Below are positions 43,001 through 58,000 of a DNA stretch of 64,000 nucleotides, in pieces (position 1 is the first letter of the stretch; each line of letters begins with the position of its first letter). The stretch is from Antedon bifida (taxonomy: Eukaryota; Echinodermata; Crinoidea; Comatulida; Antedonidae). The translations under genes and the position numbers were made by a program. Location of the stretch: assembly GCA_963402885.1 (NCBI GenBank), contig OY727094.1, positions 30,010,501 through 30,074,500 of the forward strand, given 5' to 3'. The notes under the pieces are model-generated. The model saw only the letters and a list, made by a program, of their open reading frames with translations, was not told the origin of the DNA and made no database searches.

Positions 43001-46000
43001 AATATGCATAATTCACAGACTAGTCTGTCCGAGGTCATGTACTTGTAATGACCCCTAATGTTGCTGATTTCTTCTTCGCATACACAACATGGAAAATGAC
43101 GTCAGATTGAAGACTCTCTGGTGATAATCATCTTTTATTGCTTTATTTTATGTTTGTTTCATGCTTATCGATATGATAAATTTGCTAAAATATAGAATCA
43201 TAAGATACTGTATATTATGAAATAGAATGATGATCCCTACCCGCATTTTAATTAAAATGACCACGCCCAATACTCTCCCACCATTGTTGACAATTTTAGT
43301 ACCGGTAATATTTTTGCATACATTTTCAAGGGAATACAAAAAGTTGTCTTACATTATAGGCCTATTATATTAGGCCTACACATTATCTCTGTGTTGTTCA
43401 ATGTTTTCCTTTTTCGTAACTAAAATGAATAACAGGTCTATTTTGAACTTACTTGTCGTCTATGTATTGTAAGGGGCGTGGCACTTGCTTGACCCCACCG
43501 TTAAGTATGAATATCGTAATATTTTTGAGAGAGCATGCGTATTCCATTGATACATTACTGTATACGAATATGACGACATTTTTTAACTAGGTCGGTTACT
43601 TTTATACAAATCAATCAAATCAAACGGTGTGGCTTATACTGTACTCACTATGATTGATTTATTTAAATGGTTTAGTTACACATTCGAGTCACATAAGTCT
43701 TTAATGGAGAAAAGGCCAATGTTGGGCAGTGATACGCAATACATCAGTATTCTATAAAATACTTTGTAACAAATTAATTCTATTGAGAGAACCCCATAAG
43801 AAGATGTATACCTAAAGCTATCCTATAGGGGAGGGATATTGTGTTTGTAGGGGTTTGAGTGGGGCGGGGGTGTATTTATTCGATCATGTCTAAAGACAAG
43901 TAGATATACCTAGGGAAGAATGACATTACTCCCTCATATACCAGTTGCGGTACTTGATGAGTGTTACGAGAGAGAGTTCTTGTTGAAGCGTTATTAAAAT
44001 GATTTCATCTCAGCTCATTTGCATATCCTATAGAGGAATATTTTATTCTCCATATACATCCGTTGTGGATTACCATTTCTGCTATAATAATTTCCTGCGT
44101 TTGGCCCGATATGTGCCTTGGTTACTAGTGCATGTGTGTTGCGATAGGGGATCCAGTAATAGCAATGATAATGATATACAGTGGCCTATGTTATAGGTAG
44201 GCCTACAGGTACAAAATTAGCCATCACATTGTCAGCCCCTCGTCAATATAACCATTGAGAAATAAGTTAACTTATTTCTCCATGTTACAACATATTTTGT
44301 AATTTTGACAGATATAGATAAGCTAGATATAAATATTCGATTTGTAAAGTAGGTAAATTTATGGGCCCTTGGGGATAAACTTAAAACCTTTGACAATAAA
44401 TACATAAACAATTTGTTGTCACCATTTGAAGCGCAATGTATGTTTTTAATTAATAATAGTATCCAATGTTAACATAACTAAATATTATGGTAATTAGTTA
44501 CATTGCTTGACATAAAATGGTTAGAAAGGGAATGTACCTATAGATTTCCTCATCACTCATTATTTATGTTCAGCAGCTGAGACAACTTGTAAGTACTAAT
44601 GATATGCTTTATCGCATCCTCTCAACTCTTAGTTCCGTTTCCTCTCTGCTAATAATGATGATTTACATAGTTGTAAAATGTATTTAATGGTCGTAGATCA
44701 ACCAGCATCATCTGGTGTCATCTTGACATCACTCTCGATGTCAAACATGGTATATATGACGTCATGTTATGACAAGTGGGTAGGGCCTATACTACCACCC
44801 GTATGTTTAGCTCTATATAGGCCCTGGTACCGGCATCACTCTGCGATAAGGACGGTATATCATCGCTTATTGTGACAGATTTATAGGCCTACCAATAAGG
44901 CACACAACATTATGTTTCGCTCTACCAATTATGGTTCTTTTATATAACAATATTCTCGGCGAAAATTTAAAAAGTATAACCTACACACTTTTACCAGAAG
45001 CAAGTACTGTAATAGGATTTAGTGAAAAACCGACACAGCCAAAATCCGGCGTATCATTTCCTAAGGAAACATCATTACCGGATCATTTTGATAAGGATTC
45101 AGGTAACGAAATGTAGGCCCACTAAACCCACAAAACACGCCTATGATTGGATTTATCCCCCAGTTTGAGCTTACTCTTCTTTACTCCTTGATGATTACCC
45201 TTCTTTACCCCTTCTCTGGTTACTCTACCTATTGCCAATATGTAATATTAGGGACATGGATAGTATACAGCAGTTAGGGCTATTGACTGTTAGTTCGACA
45301 ACCTCCTGACCTTACCCAGCATTTCCTTCGATTTAAAATTAAACTTCCAGGGGAAATAAAAGCATGGCCCTTAGTAGCAACAGCAATAAAATGTTACAGT
45401 TTAATATTTATAAACAATGATTGAAATAATATGTCAAATACACGCATGGGAAAATGATCCACTTATGGTGCTGATATTTATTCTAATCTGCAAACACATG
45501 CTATATTTAGGCCCACTTGATATTATCATTATTTTATGGAACATCGTTATTGTAACAACAGCTAATCGACAAGGTCAGATGTCATACGTGAAGGTCAACC
45601 ATAATCTGAAGACAACTGGCGGATGTACTTCAGGGCAGACGACATTTGAACAGCCGTGACCATCTTGAAAAGTTGAAGACACTAAAGACACATACATTTT
45701 CTGTTCACAAAGTGGAAAAGAACACCGACTTTACATAAAGAATACATCTGTGTACATTTCGGCCCAGGACCGATAGCTGGACTTGGGCCTAACTTTGGTC
45801 CCTCCTAAAATTACCCAAACCCAGAGGCTAAATAGGTATCCCCGAATCTTCCTTCTGCTTTCCAATTCTCAGTTTGTACCTACAAAAGTTACGATGAAGC
45901 CGTAAATTGTTTTTAACAACACTGTTGTTTTCAATTTCCTGTAATTGAAATTCGGAGTCGATTTAAAATTAATATAATCGCTCAAGGCGCTTTTGTTGCT

Positions 46001-49000
46001 TTTGTCCGACGGAAAAGTCTATTTATGTCCACGCTGGCTTGCCATATCTGTCATCGGTAAAAGGCAGGTGATATAAGGGGATCCGAAATAAGTCTATCAT
46101 ACATTACAAGTTAAGAGTCATGTCGGAATGTAATAAAGTACTCTTCGAACGCATAAAATAAACATAACACCGTGAGGTTCAATGTGTCTAGGCCTGTCAT
46201 ATAACGGAAATAAATGCCCTGCATATCTGGACGCTGATAGCTTTCTATTTTAAACATCTGTCAGCTGGTTTCAGAGATGAAAAAAATGATTGCTTTTATG
46301 CATTACCGGTATTCATTCGTGGCTTTGTTCGTTGTTGTATATCGTACCGTATACTGTATAATGATATAACATTCTGGCGTTAAGTTGTTTTTTTAGAGGA
46401 CATTAGTAATGGATGATTCTCCCTTCTCCCCTCAATTCCATCAAGATGCTAAGTGTATAACTGCTTTTCTCGCGCCGCTCATTTAGGCAGTTATATTCAA
46501 AAGAAGGGAAGCATTACAGTTACCATGCAGGAGCTTTTAGTTTACTACTATATTACGGCTGAAAAAATGCGTATTTGGAAACTCGGACTGGGCATGCGCA
46601 CACGTCTGAAAACATTTGCTAGTAAATATTGAGATGCATGTAGACGGAGTTATCGTAAAATGAGCGACGAAATATTCCTTGTTTAATGCATGCTATTCGA
46701 CCAAACTATGTATTGTTTCATGAAGGCTACATCATTGTATTTTGAAAATGTAGTAAACAGTAAGCTCGCATATGTTTGGAAATACCATTACGGTACCGTG
46801 CATTATGTCCTGCAAGATTCCGATCGCGTGTCTCTTCATCATATCATATAACAACAATTGTCATTCAGATACACTTTATAACAAAAACAAATTAAACGTA
46901 TGCGTTTGATTGCCAAGAATCATCAATATTAGAAGAGCTTGTTCACCTTGACACTCGAATTTTTGCATTAATATCATTTCGAGTAGAATTGTTTCCAGTG
47001 GGTGTTTACAGGATATATTTATTTGTTATACTAATCTGGGTTTATCTTGTTATGGTGCCAGTCGAATGAGATATTGTACACAATAGCAGACACGTTTTAT
47101 TAGTCACAAATATATTAATATGGGATTCGGTTGCACGACGAGGTACCACATACTAAGACGCAATAGAGCGTAACTTATTACGCATGGATGCACAAACCAA
47201 TCCGCGCTGTGACAGATTTTGCAACTACGCCAAATGTTGTTGTTTTGGTGTCGTAGCGGAAGTTATCGCAACACTGATTGGTAAACATTAGACTTGCTCC
47301 AAGTTTTTTTTTTATGTTTTTCTCCACCAGTCAGTCTCCGTTTCGATTTTTGTCTGTAAATTACATCTCAAGTACACGTTTGAAACGCCATGTGTGCCAA
47401 AATAAATTAAATCGAATCCCCGTCTAGAACCTAGACTAGGTAAACATCATGCGCACATCGTTACGCTATGTTGCTTCACATGGTGCTCGGAAAGTCCATT
47501 GTGAAATGTATGTACTTGTGTCTATTTACATAATGTAAATAGTCTGATATCACTATCAGTTCCATCCATTAAACTCGACTGGTGGGGTTGTTAAAACATA
47601 TTTGATTTAAAGTGGGTACCTTATTTCAAGGGTGGCTATAAATAATACACTATAGATAATATAATTTATTTGCTGTGTGACTCATAAAACCCATGATGGA
47701 AACATTCTGTCCAAAATATAAAAAGGATTGTCAAAGCGTAATAATATCGCACATGTACAAATATGCACAGTCAAACTATCGATTACATGTCACTGATTAT
47801 CAGATTGATAAAATGTAACATTCAAGTGAATGCTGAATACTACACGTACAGTACAGGGGCTTGTGTAGTCTGGGTTCCAGACGGAGTTTTGACAAGGCCA
47901 GGTGCGGGCAAAAAATTTCTATTGATCATACATTCCAATAATTATCGATCTATAGTTTCCCCTATGTTTCATAATTTTTGAGATTTTATTTGTGTTACAC
48001 GAGCTTGTTGAAAATAAGCACTTTCTTATCAGTGGGGGGATAGTTCAAATTACACAGTAAAATCTCTATTCTTTTGTACACAAATTTTGTAAATAGAGAG
48101 GCATTTTAAAAAGCTATGAAAAATAAACGGTGTGGTAAAAAATGTTATCAGATGACTAAATATAGGTAATATAACTTGAATATTACATTTCTGGTATTTT
48201 TATTCAACTTCAGATTTTTATTTTCATGCTATAGCAAAAATTATCCACCGTATATCCACCATTTTTTTTCACCTTCTAGGGAGTCACCAGACATGTTATT
48301 ACATTAGGTTAACTACCTAACTACTGAAAAAAAGTCTTCCTGGTTTTTATGGAAGAATTTTGCCAAATTTTGTATTTGACCATATTAAGGGAAATTCATG
48401 TTTTTTCATCTTGATTTCTGTTACAAATATTTGATTTATGTACAATTAACCAAATATTATATTTAAAATTCATGCCTGTATCTGAGCTTTAATAGTAAAA
48501 ATATAAATATTTTGGCACATATGGCGTTTCATATGTATACTACTTGAGCTTGTATTTCAGAAAAATATAGAAAAGCTTAGAAATAACTACAGACTTGGGG
48601 AAAGTCTAGTGGGGCCTATGTGGAAAGTCTAGGGGGCCTATGGGAAAAGTCTAGGGGGGGCCTATGGGAAATGGATTTTAGAATGGAAGGGGATATAAGC
48701 ATATTGAATTGTGTTGGTTATGGTTAGATGAATGGATAAAAGACCAAATAAATATCTATATAACTTTAATGAACGTCTATAATAATGAATGACGAAGAAT
48801 ACAGAGCATAGTATTAGTATGGATAATTAATTGTACGGAATTGTAAAGACCAAAATCATGATAATAATTGTGGGCGGAAAACTCTTCTTGAAAATAGGAT
48901 TAATTGCATATACCAATGTTGAATAATGTGGTACCGACTAGGCCTACGGTTAAGGTCTAATTCATCCATGGATTAAGCATGGATATGAATTGACCTTGAT

Positions 49001-52000
49001 TTCTAGAATTACTGTATGTTGCGTAATATTTTTACAATTGTAATATCAACACCACAATGAATATGAAACGCCTACAGAGCCACATCATTAGGTTCACGCA
49101 CGCAAAATCGTCGCGTCCATAGATTCATAATTACTTTTATGAAACACACACAATGCTACTGTATTCATCAGATCGACATTACAAAGGCACTATGTGCGTT
49201 CCATAGTTCTAACTTTAAATGTTTATTATGCTTAGCACCTCAAAATGCTTTGGCATGTAAAGTTATACTAATCGGGACACATACAGCTGTGTTGTGTCTT
49301 TGGTGTGAAGATATTAATAGCGCATGTGGTTATTGTAGCTAATAACGCATACGTCATTTACAATCGCTTGTGTACAATTTAGAATTGCTTGTTTTTATTT
49401 GCAATAGCAATCAAAAGACTTGAGGCAATCTGCGACTGCTATGTCATGTTAAAAGCAACATACTGTTATTTCAGTAATGTGCCTATGTTCTCATGAGAAT
49501 GTTAATGTGATATCGGTCTTATGCATAAAAGACATGCCTACGATGTCGGGTGATGCTCCTTTTAGAGATTGCTATCCAAACGGCGCGCCTATATAGAACA
49601 TACAAATAATTTTGGCTATCAAACTAGTTTGACAAAAAAAATGTTGATGTGCCCAAATATAGTAGTGATATGCCCAAATATGGTAGTGATATGACATGAA
49701 CATGTCTATATATGGACACATCACATTTTCTTTGTCACATAAAGTTTGATAGAGTAGACAGAGATTTAGAAAGGTACTGTACAAGTAAAGAAGAAACACA
49801 GTGTCCGTAATTCTACAATTTCTCCAAAACTCACCATATAACAATAACAAACGTTTTCCGGTAGTTTATATTTTGTTTCTTTGGACGCACCTTCACACGT
49901 TGAAGTATGCCACTGATAAAAAAGTGCAGTGCCAATAAAATTATTATTATTACTTCGAAAAAGAATAAACCTTCGATAAAAGATAATTGATGTAATAACA
50001 ATGTTCTTTTTGTTTGTTGCAGGTGCGTGATCTTGTCAGTCGATGTTCTTGCCCCAATCAGTTTCCGATGATACGAGTTGCGGAAGGAAAATACAGAATA
50101 GGAGATTCAAAAACAAAGATATATGTCAGGGTAAGTATCAGGAGTTATATTTATCAAATCATTGGTGCTATGCCAATCTCATTGATATTTATAGAATGTA
50201 ATTGATACCTGATAAAACACCACTGTGCAGTTTGTGGTCGACGCGTGTTTGTATTTCAAGCGCGTAAAACACTGCCCATGACGTCACGGGATAGTTATGA
50301 CATCATCGAACTATTATTTATCACATTAAAGGTGGTATGATAATTGCGAACTAGTAATGTTGCTCAAAGTAGTAAAGAATAGTTCAGATGTTTCTACGAA
50401 GCATAGTGTTATCCTGGTCACTTTCTTGAAAACTATATGAGAGAACATCTTTAATATAAAACACATTATGACGTCACATTTGTGATAAGCTAAATAAAGA
50501 CTATACAAAATAATGTAATAATAATCAGCATCAAAATCTATGATGCATTGATTACGGTTTTGTGAATATTTGCTTCGCCATCTTGACTAGATTTTTTGAC
50601 ACAAACCCACTTTACTATTTTAGACCAAAAAGCGTTTTTGTTTTTTGTTTACTTGTTTGGATTGAAATTCATCTTTAATATGACGTTTGGGCAGACATAG
50701 TACCAATGTCAAGAAAGATAAACCACACAGTGTGTAGTGTTGTTTAATGATATCGCTAAAATGTTTATTGGTGTGCTCCATTTTAAAAAAATCAACAGAA
50801 GTTGTTAGTTCAATGTCGGGTCTTTAGGGTGTGTTTATCCGTATAATCCAGTTTTAAGCTAGGCTCTAGTGGTAGGGCCTAAAGAGTTTCCGGTATGACA
50901 TGACTTTGGGTTGTTAGGCCTGCTCATTGGGTGTAATTGCTTGCATCTCAAGAGTATTTTATGGCTTAACATGTTTAGTTCACTATTATTACTTTTCCAT
51001 ACAACAATCGGGTGTGATAATTTTAACATGTTGAAAACACGACATAAAACGAATGTGAAGATACATGACAGTGTATAGAATGCACATTACATTATCATTG
51101 CAAAATTACTATGTTTGTCATTATCATATTCGTTTCCGGCAAATTCATCTCATATGTCATGCATACATTAATCATTACTATCTATTTTACTACATTCCGT
51201 ATTTATTAACTGTAATTTACCGATTTATTCACAGATTTTACGCAATCACGTCATGGTACGAGTTGGCGGGGGCTGGGACACATTAGAACATTATTTAGAT
51301 AAACATGATCCCTGTCGCTGCCTAGGTAAGGAGGAATGTGAGTAAAGTGTTTTTTGATTATCATTGCAAATATGGAAATGGAATGATCGCTCTATTATTA
51401 GTAGCATATCACACTTTGCAACGATAACCATTAATCCATGGTGTATCATTATCATGAAGAAATAAACTTATTTCTACATGATAATATATAGTTATACAGT
51501 AGAACCCCTATAGAGAGCACTTTCCCGTGAAATGAATGAGGTAAAACATATGTTTTAACACTATGACCAATCCCTATTGAAGGGACACTATTGAGGGATA
51601 TTCATAGGTCCCTGAATAAATATCAACTGGCATTAATTTATCCAGCCGGAAGGATTACCCTCTATAAATAAATTTGATAGAAAAAAACACTTTTTTCGGC
51701 CCGAATGTGTCCCTAAATAGGGGTTCTACTGTATTTGATTGTGTAGTTTTCCGGACAATATTGAACATTATGCCTCTTACCAAGAATACATTGTGATTGT
51801 CAATCATTATCTTCTATGGGAACTTGCAAAAGTAACATTTTTGGCAAATAATATCTCAATCCGGACATGCTTGCATTGAGATGATTTTGAGTCACAAAAG
51901 GGAGCTCCTTCACCGCCCAATGTGTGAGATCGTCTGACTCTTTCATCCCATGTTATGGCAAACATGGTCGTAGTGGACCTTTGCTAAATCTCTTATGATC

Positions 52001-55000
52001 TGATTTTTCGTTAGAGAGCGATTGACTGTTTAAATAATGTCCGGAGAAATACTTTACTACTATACTAATTTCACAGTTCTTCTTCCAATTAATATCACCA
52101 CGTCTACTTTTTGTAAGACCTCGATTTCAGACCACTTTTGTTTTCGTTCTACCGTAATTGGTTAGTTTGTGTTCATTCGAAAGACAAAAAAATGGTCTCC
52201 AATTGGGGTTCTTAAATTGGCACCTGGAGAGGTCTTTAATTGGGAGAAGACAATGTATTGTGGGTTTATTTTTGTTTTTATATTCTATATTATTAATTAT
52301 AAGAGTGATTTCATGATTATGACGTCACCACAAGCATGAACATTATTACAAGATCATGACATAACTGAAAGCATGAACACATTTATTTATTGTATTCATT
52401 TGTTTGAGTTTAATTACACCGCATAACCAGGCACCCCAGCCGGCCGCGACACCCGGCCTACGTGTGATTTTAAAGAGCCTGCCGATTTCCATTATAAAGG
52501 CAGTATGTGGTACGGTAGCAAATAGGCTAAGTTTTGAAACATATGTGAACAAAAATGAATTCTTTGTGCGATTTTAAGAGGAACAATCATACTATTGAGA
52601 AGAATTGAATCAATTTCTTTGTTGTGTTTTGAATGGTATTCAAATTAGTTGTAACGTTGTATAGAATCTGTATTCGTTTAAAAATGATTATTATCATTTT
52701 GCGAGGGCGAATGGCCCTTTGTGCATGGCTGTGTCTGGTACTACAAACATAACACACGCCCTTTTTCTTTCAGCCCTCTCTTTTCGCCCCATCTTCTTTC
52801 GACTCCTCCTTCTTTCGACTCATCCTCCTTTTACCATTTTTGCTTCTCTTAAGAACCCCAGAAAACCAACGTATAGTACTACTCCTCTACATACATTTTA
52901 ACCTCTTTAAGAGCAAAATTACGCCGGTACAATTTCATTACACATTTAAAAACGTTTGGTTACCATCAGGGAAAAGTAAAATTCCCGATACTTTTCTTTA
53001 TTAGATACTGGCTACAAAACATTTTTTATTTATCATCATTTTAAATCTTCAAATTAAATGTTGTTAAATGAATTTTCTTTAGGCCTCATAAATTTTGATA
53101 ATGTTTGGTTTGTGAATATTTGAGTCCTTGTTCAAAATTACGTTGTTTGCGTACCTGGTGTTGTAGTAGTTTATACAATAAAGTACAATAGATTAGCTAT
53201 TATAATTTTCAATTCGTACAACGATATGTAAAAATGATAATGAATCATCCTCAGTCGGAACAAAGAAATCTATTGTTATATATCTTCTATACTTTTATAA
53301 TACAATGTACTATAACGAAAAGTTCAATCGTTAGAGGACGCTGTGCAGATTTTTAAGACAAATTTGAAATGATCTTTTTAGGGCGGTGCGTCACACCCCA
53401 AATACAGTTTACATAGATAAATGTTGACAACATTGAAACGGTATTTCATCGATTTAGGTTTATTCGCACGCATAGGCCTACAATGTTTTTATATTAAGCT
53501 ATTGAATTGGCAGACTAGATGTAATAATCCTATGATAATTCCAGTCAGTACCCAAGAGTGTTTTAATTTATCACCCATGTACGATGTAGGCCTACTCAGC
53601 GCTGATGGTGTAATCCGGTATTCGACAGAGATGTTTCGAGATCAAAATATCAATAGTTCCAATTCATTTGATTAATTGTGGGGTTGCTTCAGCGGGATTA
53701 GTATTGGATGTAGGCCTAATGTCTATCGGGGGAAATGAGTCTTTTGCTCATAAATAACAAGTGGGCCTACATATTATTCATAAGCTAACGGGTGTCATAA
53801 ATAGACGGTTATTGCATGTTATTTCACTACTAAATTCACAAGCATGATACACGTGGCAAATAAGTGAATTATAACAGTCATAGGCTTACTACTAAGGTAT
53901 GTAATACCACGACTCGTTATAGTTAGTATATTGGACATCGTTCCTAAAACATTCGCATGATTTCCAGAATCATAATCATAATTAACCATAATTATTATAC
54001 AAAAATATAATATTATTAATAACACTTCGGGTTCAGACAACACAACACTGAGCAAATGTCTGTTGAACAAGGCGTACCTCCATGGTTGGACAGAGTCATT
54101 CTTGAAATAAACTGATGTAAGCCTAGGTGTCATTTTCGTTACTTCTTAAGCTCTGTCTACACTATTAGTTGTTGTCTCAGATCAAACTTTATGCGACACA
54201 CAAATGTGATGTGCCCATATATGAACATGATGACGTCATATCACTACCATATTTGGGCAAATCACATATTTTTGTCAAACTAGTTTGCTAGTGTAGACAG
54301 AGCTTTAAGAAAAACAGACCCATGTAGATGTTGGATGAGGTCCAACCACCATGCTTAAAATTATATAGACTAAAAAATAAAGATGAATAGACTGAGATAT
54401 TATATGTACCGTATATCATATTACATATTATCATCAAAAGTTATTATAGTAGCCTTCCTGATAAAATATCAGAATCTCATACGGTCGAAAATATTACTGG
54501 TAACCAGCAGGCCAACCCATGTCCAGCTAGCTCACGTCATAAGTGACGAATCATACAATCATACAAAACTGGTCTAAATTGAGCATAGGATTAACTGGTT
54601 AAACCTTACAGAATGTCATTTGACACGCACTAGAATAAGTTATGAATATTAGCTAACATAAAGTCTGTAACGATATCGTAAATAATTATGAAATTGTATC
54701 ACTTGACATATTCCCTCATTGATATCCTATTGAATGTAAAGATAGTTAGATTCACTGATCTAATTATGTCCACTCTTCACTTCTCGTCACGTCACTACCG
54801 ACGTGTTTTGTTTCTCATTCTAAAAATATCGAAATATAAACCGTATGTTTATTTATATTAATACATGTCACATACAAACTAAGAGCTGTTCCTAATGCAT
54901 GGGATGGTTTTTCTAGATACCCCCACCCAGCTCAATTACAAACATACCCGTGACACCGCTCTACATAGAATTCTGACGTCTTTATAGGCCTACTCTAAAA

Positions 55001-58000
55001 CCCAACATTTTCGCGCGCCTTTAATTTTAGTTGGAAATGAAAATCGCGAAAATTTAGGGACGCGAAAATGATGGGATTTGCAGTAAATTCATACACAAGA
55101 AACTGTACCAGTAGAAATGTTTGTTTCTTATAGTTACGTCAAATATAGATTTTATAGGCACGCTTCCAATGTCACAGTTGTTGATATAACTCATATTTCA
55201 TAATGTTACAATATAAATTTCCAAGAGAAACCCCAAGAACAGACGATCTACCAAATGAAGGTGTCAGGATTTGAACCTTAGCGAACCTGTACTGATTAGT
55301 AAATATTGTATAAACATTAAATACACGCTATACAATCTGACGACGATAGGCTTATTATTATTCTTAACATACACAAGATACATAATTATAGCAAGAGCGC
55401 CGATAATTTGTTTACTGTCCCTGGTTCAAACTTTGTTTTCACTTCAGACAGAAATATCTCAGTTACTCATTCGTTCAGTTGACTCATAATCGAACTTAGG
55501 CCTCTAATTATCAAGAGAATGTGGTGTTAATTAGAGTGCCTAATTAACCAGATGTTTGTCTTATCGTAAACAGTTTCTTTCGATTTTATTTTCTAGGCCA
55601 TCGATCGCACAATCTGCATCACAAGACGACGAAAAGTGCCCCGGGAACAGAGAGACCAAAGTCATCTCTAGGAGAACGAAGGTACGGTACCTACACATTA
55701 AAAAGGTTTTGTACGAATGTTTAAACTTTGCATAATTTTAACAATAAAAAATAACATTTTATTTCGGGAATACCGAATCGTCAGCAACATTCGCGTTGAA
55801 ATGATGATAAAATTGGCATGGCTTGTACGCGTGCGCTACTTGATACATTGCACAATATTATCAAACATCGTCTTGTTAAAAATACTCAAATATTCCGTGT
55901 TTATTATTAATACCGTGATTAGTATCGGAAGTTATAAATTTCTTTCGGCTCCTTTTTCAAATTTCAAGCAAGGCCGTGTTACGTTTTTGCGTGTGTTGAT
56001 ATCAATTTCAGAATCCTATATCCCCCTTGTTAATAAGGTTCCTCATTAAGCTAAACACACTAGCTTGTTATTTGGTATTCGATAGGCAACAAAGAAAAGG
56101 AAAACAAACGAATTAATTACCTGGGTTTCATGGTTGAAGGATCTGCTGATTACGATACTAACGTTTCATTACAACAAAAAACAGGGAGAATGTGTGGGAG
56201 ATCCATTATAATTACCATAACCCATGTAAAAAGTCGGCTAACTTTTTTAAAAGCTGCCAATGCCACCCACAAATCACCTTCCCTAACTGTCCGAACCGAT
56301 GCCGTACATTAGGCCTATTGAACGTCAATTAGTACCCATTCTGCCCACCAACCGAAAGCCAAGATGTTTGTCTTACATTTTTGCCTCTTTAAAAAGCCCG
56401 ACGTTCACATGATTAAATCCTGTTTAAATCCACCTATTCGCATAACATTCATGGTTGCGTATTTTTTCGCGTCACAAAGTATTGAAATATTACGACATCC
56501 GATTAAGCCAAATTTCTATTTCGCGAATCATTTCACCTAGTGGAAACAAGCTTTAATCGCCCCCTGAATCAATCAATCAACGTACAAGTGTATAAGCCTA
56601 AGCCTACTATTACTAACACCGAATTCCATCATGTATAATACCGTAATGTTTGGTGGTGAGCGATGATGCTTAATATAATGTGATTAGATTATACGTTACA
56701 ACGGTAAAACATCTTTGTATGTTCCGATATCATTTTATGGACGCGACACACTCGGTGCTTTCACTCAATAAACACGATGTATGTTTTAGTTTAATTAAAC
56801 TTTAGTGATTTCTTTCATCGTAAGAGAGTTAATTACTTTAGTAAATTGAAAACAAGCAAATGTTTTAATTATGTGAAATTAGAAAGAAGTGGCGTATTAT
56901 TAGCCATGTTTGTAAAAGAAAGTGAAACTGAGACGAAATTATTTTATTTGAAAAAAAACTTCCGAAATAGTTGTGTATGGCATTATACACATGTGATAGT
57001 GCTATCCCTGTTTTATTATTAACATAAATGAGTGTTATCAAATGATTATGTAATCGTTTTTATTTCTATTATTTCCAGAGCTTCGACTGCCGAGACTCCT
57101 GTTCGTAGGCGCCCGTCATTTCAACACACCGAACCGAACCGTCCAAAGTCTGCTGTGGAACCCAGTGTATCAAAAAAGGACAATTCTGTAGATGCTTTTC
57201 CTAAGTCGACAAGCTCAGGCAATCTACAAACACCAACCACTTCTAAAAGTCCTTCTCGGCGACTAAGTGAGATTAAAAAAGCTCAACTTAAAGCCGCGTT
57301 AAGCGACCCAGTCGCTAAACGTAATAATCGTCTCAGCACGCCGGAGTCTTCTTGCATGTCAAGTTCGCCATCGTCTTCGCCAATTCCTATCAGACGATCT
57401 CGTCCGGGGTCGTTTGTCTCACATAGCGCATCGAGTAGCCCTGTTATGCAAAGGAGACATGGTTCTGTTGAATCTCCATCACCGCTAACTAGAAGTAATG
57501 ATGGACGTAGCAGTCTGGTGCGGCATCCATCTTTAAAGAAACGATCCGAATCACCTGGCATATCTCGAACGTCGCCCTTGCGGAAATCTTTAAACTCTGA
57601 ACGGTCTCCAACCGTTTCTGCAACGTCTACGCCAACATTAACAAGGCACAAAAGTGACCTGAATGGTAGCAGTAGAGTATCTTCTTTAAGTGGTAGACGC
57701 ACTCTTGAAAGGAAAACCAACTCAACTAGTGATCCAGCGTTCGGCAGGTCACATTCAATGAGAGAAAAGAAGTCAACACCAGTGACTGCAACATCTGAAT
57801 ATCTTAAGCAATATCGCAAGAAGAACCAAGTATCCCGCTCTCGTAGCAGTGATCCGGAAAACCGGCAGGCAGTCAGTTGTCCAACAAGCCCAGAGAAGAA
57901 CATTTCTACCACTTCATCATTTAGTAACAGCGCTAAGTTAAGAAGTGTAAGTTCAACTTCAAGGCTCACTCGACCAGAATCTCGAAATGCTATTGAGATC

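Larger units (their letters stand above)
34017..50022 (+). other. GAS2-like intron 1 (about 16 kb)
   Basis: Unlike the GCN1 introns it is relatively CpG-rich and full of TAGGCCTA palindromes. It holds a truncated and a full palindromic MITE (37249, 49615), an inverted-repeat element at 41754-41959, members of the GGCACATATGGCG repeat (38996, 47320, 48490), a perfect 24-bp palindrome (44257), short tandem repeats (42642-42750, 48597-48672) and poly-C runs. No further coding exon could be supported. Confidence 0.7.
51326..55596 (+). other. GAS2-like intron 3 (4.3 kb)
   Basis: Contains a palindromic AAGAAATAA hairpin (51434-51486), a MITE with CAGTAGAACCCCTAT arms (51494-51734), a pyrimidine tract (52754-52840) and a palindromic MITE (54147-54307). 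No coding signal. Confidence 0.7.

Noticed and set aside
44931-45116. 61-codon frame rich in Pro, Lys and Thr with a possible donor gtaacg
   Set aside because: Looks mildly coding-like, but no acceptor, neighbour exon or recognised family; could be an unspotted alternative exon of the GAS2-like gene but unsupported.
57283-57969. 228-codon open frame on the minus strand, and another at 58000-58425
   Set aside because: Both lie antisense to the Ser/Arg-rich exon; the codon bias of SR-rich coding naturally leaves the reverse frame open as Leu-rich sequence. No domain or splice support.
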